Assembly: GCA_007571115.1 (NCBI GenBank)
Contig: RKSA01000085.1
Coordinates: 1 to 13,051, forward strand
Origin: Gammaproteobacteria bacterium
GTDB lineage: Bacteria; Pseudomonadota; Gammaproteobacteria; Pseudomonadales; Pseudohongiellaceae
Reading direction: 5' to 3'
DNA length: 13,051 nt
Every line of letters begins with the position of its first letter. Positions within the stretch are counted from its first letter, which is position 1. The notes beneath the pieces are model-generated. The model was not told the origin of the DNA, ran no database searches, and saw only the letters and a program-made list of their open reading frames with translations. Shown here piece by piece: positions 1-7,400 of the stretch. Made by a program: the position numbers and the translations under genes.

Positions 1-492
1 TCGTGCATGACCAATATCGGCCATTTCCGCGCCGCCAGCGAGGTCTTGCAGCAGGTGCAGCCGCCGCTGCCAACGCGGCTCTGGGTCGCCCCGCCGACGC
101 GAATGGACGAGCACCAGCTCATCAGCGAAGGGGTTTACAACGTGTTCGGCGTTGCCGGAGCGCGAACCGAGCTTCCCGGCTGCTCGCTATGCATGGGCAA
201 CCAGGCCCGGGTCGCACCCAATTCGACGGTGGTGTCGACTTCGACGCGCAATTTCCCGAACCGGCTCGGGCAGGGCGCGAACGTGTTCCTTGCGTCCTCC
301 GAGCTCGCCGCAGTCAGCGCGGCGCTGGGGCGGATTCCGCACATGGACGAATACATGGCGCACATGCGGCCGATCAACACCATGGCCGAGAGCATCTACC
401 GTTATCTCAACTTCCACGAGATCGAATCGTTCATGGAAGCCGCGCAACGCGCCAAGTCGATCCCCTTGACGAATATCGCCGAAGTCGCCTGA
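1..492 (+). CDS. acnB: Aconitate hydratase B, C-terminal fragment (5' end outside window)
   Basis: This is the C-terminal 163 residues of bifunctional aconitate hydratase 2 / 2-methylisocitrate dehydratase, the cytoplasmic TCA-cycle enzyme that interconverts citrate and isocitrate through a [4Fe-4S] cluster. The frame is open from base 1 and begins inside the conserved SCMTNIGHFR motif. All three cluster-ligand cysteines of the family are visible: C2 of the fragment, then C61 and C64 in GCSLCMGN. The spacing of 59 and 3 residues equals that of E. coli AcnB C710/C769/C772. Substrate-binding stretches RLWVAPPTRMD and STSTRNFPNRLG are intact. The reading frame ends in TGA at 490-492. It converges with pepN, leaving only 4 bp between the two stop codons, so no terminator fits between them. 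Identification is by remembered family sequence and is very secure; only the N-terminal ~700 residues are missing. Confidence 0.97.
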   Translation, partial: SCMTNIGHFRAASEVLQQVQPPLPTRLWVAPPTRMDEHQLISEGVYNVFGVAGARTELPGCSLCMGNQARVAPNSTVVSTSTRNFPNRLGQGANVFLASSELAAVSAALGRIPHMDEYMAHMRPINTMAESIYRYLNFHEIESFMEAAQRAKSIPLTNIAEVA

Positions 493-496
493 GCCT

Positions 497-3223
497 TCAA
501 GCGCCTTGGTTCTTGAGTGCTGAGACGCTTTTCTGCACGATCTCGGTCACGTCCCGGGAAACTCCCTTGCGGACGCCGACGCGTTGCAACTGCTCGCGCA
601 TCAGCGCCTGCCGCCCAGCGTCGAACTTGCGCCAGCGGGTCAGGGGAGTGAGCAGGCGCGCCGTGACTTGGGGATTGATCGAATCGAGCCGCAGCGCCTG
701 TTCGCCAAGAAATTCGTAGCCCTGCCCTGAAGCGTCGTGGAAATTGACGTGGTTCTGCGAGCAGAACGCGCCGATCAGCGAGCGCACGCGGTTCGGATTG
801 CGCAAGGTGAAGGCTGGGTGATCGAGCAGTTGCCGCACTCGCGCCAAGGTTCCAGGAAATGGCCGGCTCGCTTGCAGGTGGAACCATTGGTCGATCACGA
901 GCGCCTCCCCGGACCATTGCGCGTAAAAGCTCTCTAGCGCCCGCTCGAAGACCTGCTCGCCGGCGCGGCCGTGAACGAGGATCTGCAAGGCGGCGAGTTG
1001 GTCGGTCATGTTGTTCGCCTGCTCGAACTGCTCGATGCAACGCTCGAGCCAGCCCGCAGCACCGCTTCGCACCAGCGCCGCAAGCGCCAGGTTGCGCAAG
1101 GCCCGGGAACCGATGTCCGCCGCATCGGCGCGGTATTGTTGGGTGGCGGGGATGCTTTCGAACAGGGCCTCGAATGCTTCCTGACAACTCGTCGCCAGGC
1201 TGTCGAGGAGGAATTGCCGACTGGCATGAATCGCAGCCACGTCGGCGACTTCGGCCTGCTCGAGCAGATAGCTTTCGCTCGGCAGCCGCAGCAGTTCGGC
1301 GAACATCGCGCGATCAGCGCCGTTTCCAAGTGTCGCAGCTTCGGCGGCGATCTTGCCATGGGCCTCGAGCAACAGCCTGGGAGCGCGCAAGGCGCTGCCT
1401 GCACGATGATCGTCCTGCAAGCGGCGCAGAAACATCATCGCCAGTTGCTGGGCGGCCTCCCAGCGGTTGAAGCCGTCGCTATCGTGGCTCATGAGGAACA
1501 GCAACTGCTCTGGCGAATAGTCGTATTGCAGTCGCACCGGAGCGCTGAAGCCGCGTAACAGCGAAGGCAGCGGCGCGCGCTCGACCCCTTCGAAAACGAA
1601 GCTTTGCTCGGCCTCGGTGACCGCAAGCACGCGATCAGGCTCCCCGGGCGCCGCTTCGCCAGCGAGGCGCAGGGGGACTTCCTTGCCGTCGGGGTCGAGC
1701 AGGCCCATGCGCAAGGGAATGTGGAACGGCTGCTTGTGCTGCTGGCCAGGAGTCGCCGGGCACGATTGGCGTACACGCAGCTCGTAGCGCTTGCTCGCAG
1801 CATCGTGCTGCCCCTCGACGGCGAGCTGCGGAGTCCCCGCCTGGCGATACCAGTTGCGAAACTGGCCGAGCTCGATGCCGCTGGCATCCTCCATCGCCGC
1901 GACGAATTGCTCGATCGTCACCGCCTGCCCGTCGTGCCGCTCGAAATACAGCTCGGCGCCAGCGCGAAACGCCTCAGGCCCGAGCAGGTTGGCAATCATT
2001 CGCACGACTTCGGCGCCTTTCTCGTAAATCGTCACGGTATAGAAATTGGAGATCTCGAGGTACGAATCGGGCTGCACCGAATGCGCCATGGGGCCGCTGT
2101 CCTCGGCGAACTGCACCGCGCGGAGGAAGGCGACGTCCTGGATTCGCTTCACCGCGCGGGAATTCATGTCGGCGCTGAATTCGCTGTCGCGGAACACCGT
2201 GAAACCTTCCTTGAGGCTCAACTGGAACCAGTCGCGGCAAGTGACTCGATTGCCCGACCAGTTGTGGAAATACTCGTGGGCGACGACCGCCTCGACCCGC
2301 TGGAATGCCGAGTCGGTCTGGGTCGCGGGGTTGGCGAGAATGCACGAGGTGTTGAAGATGTTCAGCCCCTTGTTTTCCATCGCTCCCATGTTGAAGTCGT
2401 CGACGGCGACGATCATGAAAATGTCGAGATCGTATTCGCGGCCATAGCGCTGCTCGTCCCAGCGCATGGCCTTTTGCAGCGAGGCCATGGCGTGATCGCA
2501 CTTGTCGAGGTCTTTTTCCTCGACGAAAATGCGCAATTGCACGAGGCGCCCGCTGGCAGTGCGAAACTCGCCTTCGAGGCTCGCCAGGTCTCCAGCGACC
2601 AGGGCGAACAGATAGCACGGCTTGGGGAAGGGGTCGTGCCATTTGCGCCAATGGCGGCTCGGTTCCTCGCAGGCGCCTTCGGCGATGCAGTTGCCGTTGG
2701 CGAGCAATACCGGGTACCTGGCGCGGTCGGCGCGGATCGTCACGGTGAACTTCGACATCACGTCGGGCCGGTCGGGGTAGAAGGTGATGCGGCGGAAGCC
2801 TTCGGCCTCGCATTGCGTGCAAAACATCTTGCGCGACTTGTACAGGCCTTCCAGGGCGGTATTGTTCTGCGGCTCGATGCGGGTCTGGCAGGCCAGTTCG
2901 AAACCGCCGTCGAGGTCGACGCCGAGCGCTCCCAGGTGCGGAATCCGCAGCGACTGCCCATCGAGGTCGAGCTGGTATTCGGCTGCTTCGAGCACGCGGC
3001 CATCGAGGCGCAATTCTTCGAGAACAAGCTCATCCCCGTCGAGAACGAGCGATTCGTCGTCGGCATCGACAGGGGCATGATCGGGGTTGCGCCGCAGCAG
3101 CAGTCGCGAGCGCACGCTCGCATGGCTTTCATGAAGATCGAACTCGAGCTCGGTGGTTTCGACAAGAAATGCTGGCGGACGGTAGTCGCGCAGCAAGGTG
3201 GCGCGGGCCTGGGAGTCTTTCAT
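497..3223 (-). CDS. pepN: Aminopeptidase N (M1 family zinc alanyl aminopeptidase)
   Basis: A 908-residue M1-family metallo-aminopeptidase, which removes N-terminal amino acids from peptides in the cytoplasm. No signal peptide is seen. The N-terminal beta domain spans about residues 1-190. The substrate-binding GAMEN motif is at 280-284. The zinc site HEYFH is at 316-320, with the third ligand E339 in LKEGFTVFRD, the expected HExxH-x18-E. Y400 in YTVTIYEKGAE is the likely transition-state-stabilising tyrosine. The helical C-terminal half runs to the end, where ...LKNQGA is followed by TGA. The length is close to the ~870-890 usual for PepN. The ATG at 3223 has an AGGA ribosome site 7 bases upstream (3231-3234). 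The gene is last in a minus-strand series after DUF2797, separated by 46 bp, so it may be co-transcribed or have its own promoter. All catalytic residues are present. A long plus-strand ORF across this gene is an antisense shadow. Confidence 0.97.
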   Translation of the reverse strand: MKDSQARATLLRDYRPPAFLVETTELEFDLHESHASVRSRLLLRRNPDHAPVDADDESLVLDGDELVLEELRLDGRVLEAAEYQLDLDGQSLRIPHLGALGVDLDGGFELACQTRIEPQNNTALEGLYKSRKMFCTQCEAEGFRRITFYPDRPDVMSKFTVTIRADRARYPVLLANGNCIAEGACEEPSRHWRKWHDPFPKPCYLFALVAGDLASLEGEFRTASGRLVQLRIFVEEKDLDKCDHAMASLQKAMRWDEQRYGREYDLDIFMIVAVDDFNMGAMENKGLNIFNTSCILANPATQTDSAFQRVEAVVAHEYFHNWSGNRVTCRDWFQLSLKEGFTVFRDSEFSADMNSRAVKRIQDVAFLRAVQFAEDSGPMAHSVQPDSYLEISNFYTVTIYEKGAEVVRMIANLLGPEAFRAGAELYFERHDGQAVTIEQFVAAMEDASGIELGQFRNWYRQAGTPQLAVEGQHDAASKRYELRVRQSCPATPGQQHKQPFHIPLRMGLLDPDGKEVPLRLAGEAAPGEPDRVLAVTEAEQSFVFEGVERAPLPSLLRGFSAPVRLQYDYSPEQLLFLMSHDSDGFNRWEAAQQLAMMFLRRLQDDHRAGSALRAPRLLLEAHGKIAAEAATLGNGADRAMFAELLRLPSESYLLEQAEVADVAAIHASRQFLLDSLATSCQEAFEALFESIPATQQYRADAADIGSRALRNLALAALVRSGAAGWLERCIEQFEQANNMTDQLAALQILVHGRAGEQVFERALESFYAQWSGEALVIDQWFHLQASRPFPGTLARVRQLLDHPAFTLRNPNRVRSLIGAFCSQNHVNFHDASGQGYEFLGEQALRLDSINPQVTARLLTPLTRWRKFDAGRQALMREQLQRVGVRKGVSRDVTEIVQKSVSALKNQGA

Positions 3224-3269
3224 CGATTGTTCCTGATTAAAAAGTCATTAATTTACTGTAAGTTGCAGA
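3224..3269 (-). promoter_or_regulatory. AT-rich gap upstream of pepN, possible promoter
   Basis: These 46 bases between the DUF2797 stop and the pepN start are conspicuously AT-rich in a GC-rich neighbourhood (AGTAAATTAATGACTTTTTA on the minus strand). Possible -10-like hexamers (TAAATT, TTTAAT) are present. A TTGAAG in the end of the DUF2797 gene could serve as a -35, but the 19-bp spacing to TAAATT is not ideal. The pepN ribosome site AGGA (3231-3234) is in the same stretch. A promoter is inferred mainly from base composition. Confidence 0.25.
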
Positions 3270-4262
3270 TCATTCTTCAAGTCGGATTTCAATTTCGTGG
3301 CCAGAGAAGCGCCTGACGTTGAAAACGCCCTGGTCGAAAAGCAGGTATTGCCCCTTGATTCCTCGCAGGATTCCACCGGCCATCGCTTCCTTGTCGAAAT
3401 TGAACGAATGCTCCACCACAGGGGCTGCGGGAACGGGATAGTCGATCTGCACGGGCTCGACTCCTTGCAGGATACTGATCGGGCAGGCGTCGCGGCCCTT
3501 GCCGAAATAGCCCGTCAGCTCGTCGATACCGGCCTGGCACGCTGCGACCAGCCGGCTTTTTTCCTCGAGCAGGTCGAGGGGCTTCGAAGTGCCTTTGAGC
3601 ATCTCGCGCCAATGGGTCTTGTCGGAGACGTGCTGTGCGAAGAGCCGTTCCAGATAGCCCGACTGCCTGCGCTCGCGAACCCGGGCGATCGCCAGCGCCT
3701 GGGTCGCTCCCTGATCGATCCAGCGAGTCGGAATCTGCGAGTTGCGCGTGATTCCGACCTTCAGCCCCGAAGTGTTGGCGAGATAGACGAAATGGCTCGT
3801 CAGGCAATGCCGCTCGCCCCAGGCAGGCTCGCGGCAAGGCCCTTCGTCGCGATCGAAGCGCTCCTTGGCCGGATCGAGAAAGCTCAGCGGCTCGCGGCGC
3901 TCCTTGACGGTCACCGCGTCGAAATGGCAGCGCTCGGGGCTGGTGATGCAGCGGTCGCATTGCGCGAGCTTGCGAAAGCACGGATAGCAATAGCCCTGGT
4001 TGAAGCTCTTGCTCGTCTTGCGACCGCAATGCACGCAAAAGATCCTGCCGGTGGCGACGACTTGCATCGCCTGGCCGAGCCATTCATTGAGCGGCAAATT
4101 CCCGTGCGCGCTTGCGTCGGCCTGGCCCGGGCCGCGCTTGCGCAATTCGTCCGGGTCGAAAAGCCGCATCGCATAGGCGACCGGGCTTTCGTGGCGGCAC
4201 GCCATCTTGCGCAGGGCGCCACGGGCCACGGTTCGCATTCCAGGCTCTTCCAGTTGCAACAT
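3270..4262 (-). CDS. DUF2797 family protein with cysteine-rich zinc-binding cluster
   Basis: A 330-residue protein of the DUF2797 family, of unknown function, recognised by remembered pseudomonad homologues. Cysteine pairs at C76/C79 (CVHCGRKT), C92/C95 (CYPC) and C102/C105 (CDRC), with C112, C143 and C153 nearby, look like a structural zinc cluster. Residues 158-225 (HFVYLANTSGLKVGIT, then R180, then E205 in YLERLF) resemble a GIY-YIG fold, which is inference. A charged stretch at about 115-141 appears longer than in the homologues I recall. The ATG at 4262 was chosen because MLQLEEPGMR matches the family start and lies 8 bp after the rhomboid stop; AGGAG at 4278-4282 is the nearest ribosome site, somewhat distant. 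M9 is an alternative start. The longer open frame upstream, to 4952, runs antiframe through the rhomboid gene and is not coding. No membrane segments or signal peptide are seen. Confidence 0.88.
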   Translation of the reverse strand: MLQLEEPGMRTVARGALRKMACRHESPVAYAMRLFDPDELRKRGPGQADASAHGNLPLNEWLGQAMQVVATGRIFCVHCGRKTSKSFNQGYCYPCFRKLAQCDRCITSPERCHFDAVTVKERREPLSFLDPAKERFDRDEGPCREPAWGERHCLTSHFVYLANTSGLKVGITRNSQIPTRWIDQGATQALAIARVRERRQSGYLERLFAQHVSDKTHWREMLKGTSKPLDLLEEKSRLVAACQAGIDELTGYFGKGRDACPISILQGVEPVQIDYPVPAAPVVEHSFNFDKEAMAGGILRGIKGQYLLFDQGVFNVRRFSGHEIEIRLEE

Positions 4263-4270
4263 GTCGAGAC

Positions 4271-5116
4271 TCAGGCTCTCCTGAAGACAGCGAAAACGAT
4301 ACCGAGGAACAGCCCGGCAAGCAATCCGCCAAGATGCGCGGCAGTGGCGATCCACGACGATGCGAACACTTCCATCGCGACCAGCATGATGACGAAGAAC
4401 AGAAACATCTGATCGTTCAGCAGTAGCCCGCTGCGCGGGGAAAACTTGTAGAGGATCCAGGCATATCCGACCAGGCCATAGACGACCCCCGACATGCCGC
4501 CGAAATTGCTGCCTCCGCCGAGCAGGTACTGCGCGGTGTTCGCAACGAAGGAAGTCAGCAGCACGACCGCAGGATAGATCCAACCGGGGCGCAAGGGTTC
4601 GAGCTGGCGACCGAAGTACCACAGCCAGAGCATGTTGAAGATCAGGTGCAATTCGCCGAAATGCAGGAACATCGGCGTGATCGTTCGTGCCAGGATCACC
4701 GGGCTGCCAAGCCCGCCGAGCAGCTCGACGAGGCTGTCGCTGGCAAGCACCGGGTAGAACAGGAAGCCGACTCGCCAGGCTTCGCCGCCGAGCCGGCTCC
4801 AGAACGCCACCGCAGCGCAGATGAGCATGAGCACGATCGTGACAGGGCAATGGAAGAATTCCCGTGACATGTCGCCAGCAGGCAAGGCCGGGCGCCAGCG
4901 CCGCTCCTCGTTGCGCGGCCGCCGCCAATGCTCGTTGCCGAGCTCGCGCCAATGGCGCAATGCCTCGCGCACCATTCGCGCCTCGTCCTCGGTGGGCGCC
5001 TTGATGACCTGGAAGCCCGCTTCCTCGATGACTCGATGGCGGATTCCCTGCCTCTCCAGCGCCTCGCTGAAACCGAGCAGGTCGACGTCGACGGGAACCC
5101 GGGCAGCTTCAATCAT
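4271..5116 (-). CDS. Rhomboid family intramembrane serine protease (GlpG-like)
   Basis: A 281-residue GlpG-type rhomboid, an inner-membrane serine protease that cleaves transmembrane substrates within the bilayer. Residues 1-55 resemble the small cytoplasmic N-terminal domain of GlpG. The membrane core starts near 91 (TIVLMLICAAVAFW) and has about six hydrophobic segments up to 278. The catalytic dyad is intact: S209 in GGMSGVVYGLVGY and H261 in AAHLGGLLAG. The oxyanion/loop motif HLIFN is present (H157, N161), corresponding to E. coli GlpG H150/N154, S201 and H254. The start ATG (5116) overlaps the nadK stop (5109-5111), an arrangement typical of translational coupling. The DUF2797 gene follows 8 bp later. 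It is therefore the second gene of a nadK-rhomboid-DUF2797 operon. The substrate cannot be told from sequence. The assignment to the family is secure; a specific gene name is less so. Confidence 0.95.
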   Translation of the reverse strand: MIEAARVPVDVDLLGFSEALERQGIRHRVIEEAGFQVIKAPTEDEARMVREALRHWRELGNEHWRRPRNEERRWRPALPAGDMSREFFHCPVTIVLMLICAAVAFWSRLGGEAWRVGFLFYPVLASDSLVELLGGLGSPVILARTITPMFLHFGELHLIFNMLWLWYFGRQLEPLRPGWIYPAVVLLTSFVANTAQYLLGGGSNFGGMSGVVYGLVGYAWILYKFSPRSGLLLNDQMFLFFVIMLVAMEVFASSWIATAAHLGGLLAGLFLGIVFAVFRRA

Positions 5117-5993
5117 CGCTCTTCGCCAGGCGGCTGCCCCAGCCGAGCTTGCTGCGGCAGGCCTGATAACTGGTATAGTCCACAGGATGGATCAATTTCA
5201 GGCAGGACGAATGCTTGCGCACGACAATCTCGTCACCGGCCCTGGCGGTGTGGCAGACCTGGCCGTCGCAGCTCAGTTGCGGCTCGAGTTCCTGCCTGGC
5301 GGCGACGACGATGCGCAGCTCGCTATTGCCATCGACCACCAGCGGGCGGCTGCTCAGCGAATGCGGGTGCATCGGTGCCAGCACCAGTGCATCGAGCTGC
5401 GGATGCATGATCGGCCCGCCGGCCGACAGGGCATAGGCCGTCGAACCCGTCGGCGTGGCGACGATGAGACCGTCGGACTCCTGGCTATGGACGAATTGCC
5501 CATTGATGAACAGCTCGAACGAGATCATTTGGGAGAATCTGCCGGGGTGCAGCACGGCGTCGTTCAAGGCCCTGCCGACGGTTTTGCGCCCGCCGCCGCG
5601 AAGCGCTTCGACCTCGAGCAGGAAACGCTCCTCGCTGAGATATTTTCCGGCGAGAACTTCGCCGATGCGCTGTTCGAGCTCGTCGGGCAGCACGTCGGTG
5701 AGAAAGCCGAGACGGCCGCGATTGACTCCGATCACCGGAGTGTCGCCGACGTGCTTGGCGACGTGCAGCAGGCTGCCATCGCCGCCGACGACGATCACGA
5801 GTTCGCAGTGCTGCGCGAGTTCGGCGACGGGGGTGCAACGGATGCCCGGCGAGCCCAGCATGGCGGCGGTATCCTCGTCGAGGATCACCGAACGTCGCTG
5901 GCTTTGCAGAAACGCGAGCAGCCGGTGCAAGGTTTCCACGACGCCATCGTGGCCGCGCCGTCCTGTCACGCCGATATTGGAAAAGTCCGTCAT
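5109..5993 (-). CDS. nadK: NAD kinase
   Basis: A 294-residue cytoplasmic NAD kinase, which phosphorylates NAD to NADP using ATP or polyphosphate. The diagnostic GGDG is at 70-73 and the NRGRLGFL motif at 91-98. NDAVLH at 144-149 stands where many homologues have NE/ND. The glycine/threonine-rich signature DGLIVATPTGSTAYALSAGG is at 174-193. The length is that of proteobacterial NadK (about 290). The ATG at 5993 gives MTDFSNIGVTGR, the usual family beginning, with GGAG just upstream. The open frame extends upstream to 6107 but crosses the promoter-like element at 6042-6050 and has no family similarity there, so the longer start is rejected. It is the first gene of the minus-strand operon and overlaps the rhomboid gene by 8 bp. 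It is divergent from the nucleotide-sugar dehydrogenase, with 94 bp between starts. Confidence 0.96.
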   Translation of the reverse strand: MTDFSNIGVTGRRGHDGVVETLHRLLAFLQSQRRSVILDEDTAAMLGSPGIRCTPVAELAQHCELVIVVGGDGSLLHVAKHVGDTPVIGVNRGRLGFLTDVLPDELEQRIGEVLAGKYLSEERFLLEVEALRGGGRKTVGRALNDAVLHPGRFSQMISFELFINGQFVHSQESDGLIVATPTGSTAYALSAGGPIMHPQLDALVLAPMHPHSLSSRPLVVDGNSELRIVVAARQELEPQLSCDGQVCHTARAGDEIVVRKHSSCLKLIHPVDYTSYQACRSKLGWGSRLAKSDD

Positions 5994-6041
5994 GTCTCCG
6001 CCCCAGGCCGAGGCATGACCAGAGTCCGGGAAAGGCCGCCG

Positions 6042-6050
6042 AGTATAGCA
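6042..6050 (-). promoter_or_regulatory. Extended -10 promoter of the nadK operon
   Basis: The minus strand reads TGCTATACT here: a TATACT -10 hexamer (5/6 to consensus) preceded by the TGn of an extended -10 element. This suits a sigma70 promoter without a good -35; only CAAACC is found 17 bp upstream. Transcription would begin near 6035 and give a leader of about 40 bases to the nadK ATG at 5993. Position and sequence are seen; promoter function is inferred. Confidence 0.5.
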
Positions 6051-6073
6051 TGGCGCCCTGCCCCGGTTTGACC

Positions 6074-6081
6074 AGGAGGAG
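6074..6081 (+). promoter_or_regulatory. Strong Shine-Dalgarno site of the nucleotide-sugar dehydrogenase
   Basis: AGGAGGAG lies 6 bases before the ATG at 6088. It is the strongest ribosome site in the window and fixes the start codon. No convincing plus-strand -10/-35 pair is seen in the 94-bp divergent spacer. Confidence 0.75.
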
Positions 6082-6087
6082 AACCTG

Positions 6088-7359
6088 ATGACACCCCAAG
6101 CGATCACGGCGGATTGCAGAATCGCCGTTCTCGGCCTCGGCTATGTGGGCCTGCCGCTCGCCCACGCGATCTCGCGCAGGCATCGCGTTACCGGCTTCGA
6201 CATCGACGCGCAGCGCGTCGGCGAACTGCGCGCAGGCCACGACAGGAACCTCTCGCTGAGCGAAAGCCAGTTGCGAGAAAACCGCCACCTCGACTACAGC
6301 GCAGACCCTGCGTGCCTCGCCGAGCACGATGTCTGCGTGATCACCGCGCCAACCCCCGTCGATGCGCAGAACCAGCCCGATCTGGCGGCCTTGCGCGAGG
6401 CGACCGCGATGACCGCGAGATATCTGCGCCCGGGCAATCTGGTGATCTTCGAATCGACGGTCTACCCCGGCGCCACCGAAGAGGTCTGCGTGCCGATCCT
6501 CGAACAGCTTTCGGGGCTGGCGCTAAACCGCGACTTCTTCGTCGGCTACAGCCCCGAACGGGTCAATCCCGGCGATAGCGCCCATTCCCTCGTCAAGGTC
6601 GTCAAGGTTGTTTCCGGCTCGACTGCCGAGACCGCCGCCGTGGTCGAGGCGTTTTACGCGGCAGTGATCAGCGCCGGCACGTACCGCGCGAGCAGCATCA
6701 AGGTCGCCGAAGCCGCCAAGGTGATCGAGAACATCCAGCGCGACCTGAACATCGCCTTGATGAACGAGCTTGCGATCCTTTTCGACAAGCTGCAAATCGA
6801 CACCGAGGAAGTGCTGCGCGCCGCAGGAAGCAAGTGGAACTTCCTGCCGTTCCGCCCCGGGCTGGTCGGCGGCCATTGCATCGGCGTCGATCCCTACTAT
6901 CTGACATACAAGGCGCAGCAGGTCGACTATCATCCCGAAGTGATTCTCGCCGGACGGCGAATCAACGACTCGATGGGCACCCACGTCGTCGACCGCGTGG
7001 TTCGATTGATGCTGTCGCGGCGAATCCACGTGTTCGACAGCCGCGTGCTGGTTCTCGGGTTGGCGTTCAAGGAGAACTGCCCCGACACGCGCAACAGCCG
7101 CGTCTTCGACATCATCAGCGCCTTGCAAAGCTACCACGGCAAGGTCGATGTGTGCGATCCCTGGCTCGCGCGCAACGAGTTCCCCGAGCTCATCGAGCAG
7201 CCCCAGCCCGGCACATACGACGCCATCGTCATCGCCGTGGCGCATCGGCAGTTCGCCGAATGGGGAATCGAGCGGATCCGCGCCCTCGGCAAGGCCGAAT
7301 CGGTGATTTTCGACGTCAAGTGCCTATTCCCGGCAGACGCCACAGACGGCAGGCTATAG
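6088..7359 (+). CDS. tviB: UDP-N-acetylhexosamine 6-dehydrogenase, TviB/WbpO type
   Basis: A 423-residue cytoplasmic NAD-dependent nucleotide-sugar dehydrogenase of the UDP-glucose/GDP-mannose dehydrogenase family, nearest in motif style to Vi-antigen TviB and WbpO, which oxidise UDP-GlcNAc or UDP-GalNAc at C6 to the uronic acid. The N-terminal Rossmann motif GLGYVGLP is at 16-23, followed by the acidic GFDID. The central domain has K211 and N215 in EAAKVIENIQRDLNIALMNE. The catalytic cysteine C264 is in LVGGHCIGVDPYYLTYKA, and the C-terminal UDP-binding domain has FKENCPDTRNS at 327-337. The start is fixed by AGGAGGAG 6 bases upstream. No epimerase, flippase, polymerase or glycosyltransferase gene lies beside it, so its polysaccharide pathway must be elsewhere or out of view. 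GlcNAc versus GalNAc specificity cannot be read from the sequence; plain UDP-glucose dehydrogenase is less likely. Confidence 0.92.
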   Translation: MTPQAITADCRIAVLGLGYVGLPLAHAISRRHRVTGFDIDAQRVGELRAGHDRNLSLSESQLRENRHLDYSADPACLAEHDVCVITAPTPVDAQNQPDLAALREATAMTARYLRPGNLVIFESTVYPGATEEVCVPILEQLSGLALNRDFFVGYSPERVNPGDSAHSLVKVVKVVSGSTAETAAVVEAFYAAVISAGTYRASSIKVAEAAKVIENIQRDLNIALMNELAILFDKLQIDTEEVLRAAGSKWNFLPFRPGLVGGHCIGVDPYYLTYKAQQVDYHPEVILAGRRINDSMGTHVVDRVVRLMLSRRIHVFDSRVLVLGLAFKENCPDTRNSRVFDIISALQSYHGKVDVCDPWLARNEFPELIEQPQPGTYDAIVIAVAHRQFAEWGIERIRALGKAESVIFDVKCLFPADATDGRL

Positions 7360-7400
7360 ACCGTTCGACGCGATGGCGCCGCAGCAGCGAGCGCGAAGGA

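Noticed and set aside
1604..3316. 570-codon plus-strand open frame across pepN
   Set aside because: It is exactly antisense to pepN, a gene with complete catalytic motifs. Its translation resembles no protein family, and such frames are expected in GC-rich codon-biased DNA.
4263..4952. Upstream extension of the DUF2797 reading frame
   Set aside because: The extension runs out of frame through the rhomboid gene, which has an intact active site. DUF2797 similarity begins only at the ATG at 4262.
4821..6071. 416-codon plus-strand open frame opposite the rhomboid and nadK genes
   Set aside because: Antisense shadow of two well-identified genes; no recognisable domain.
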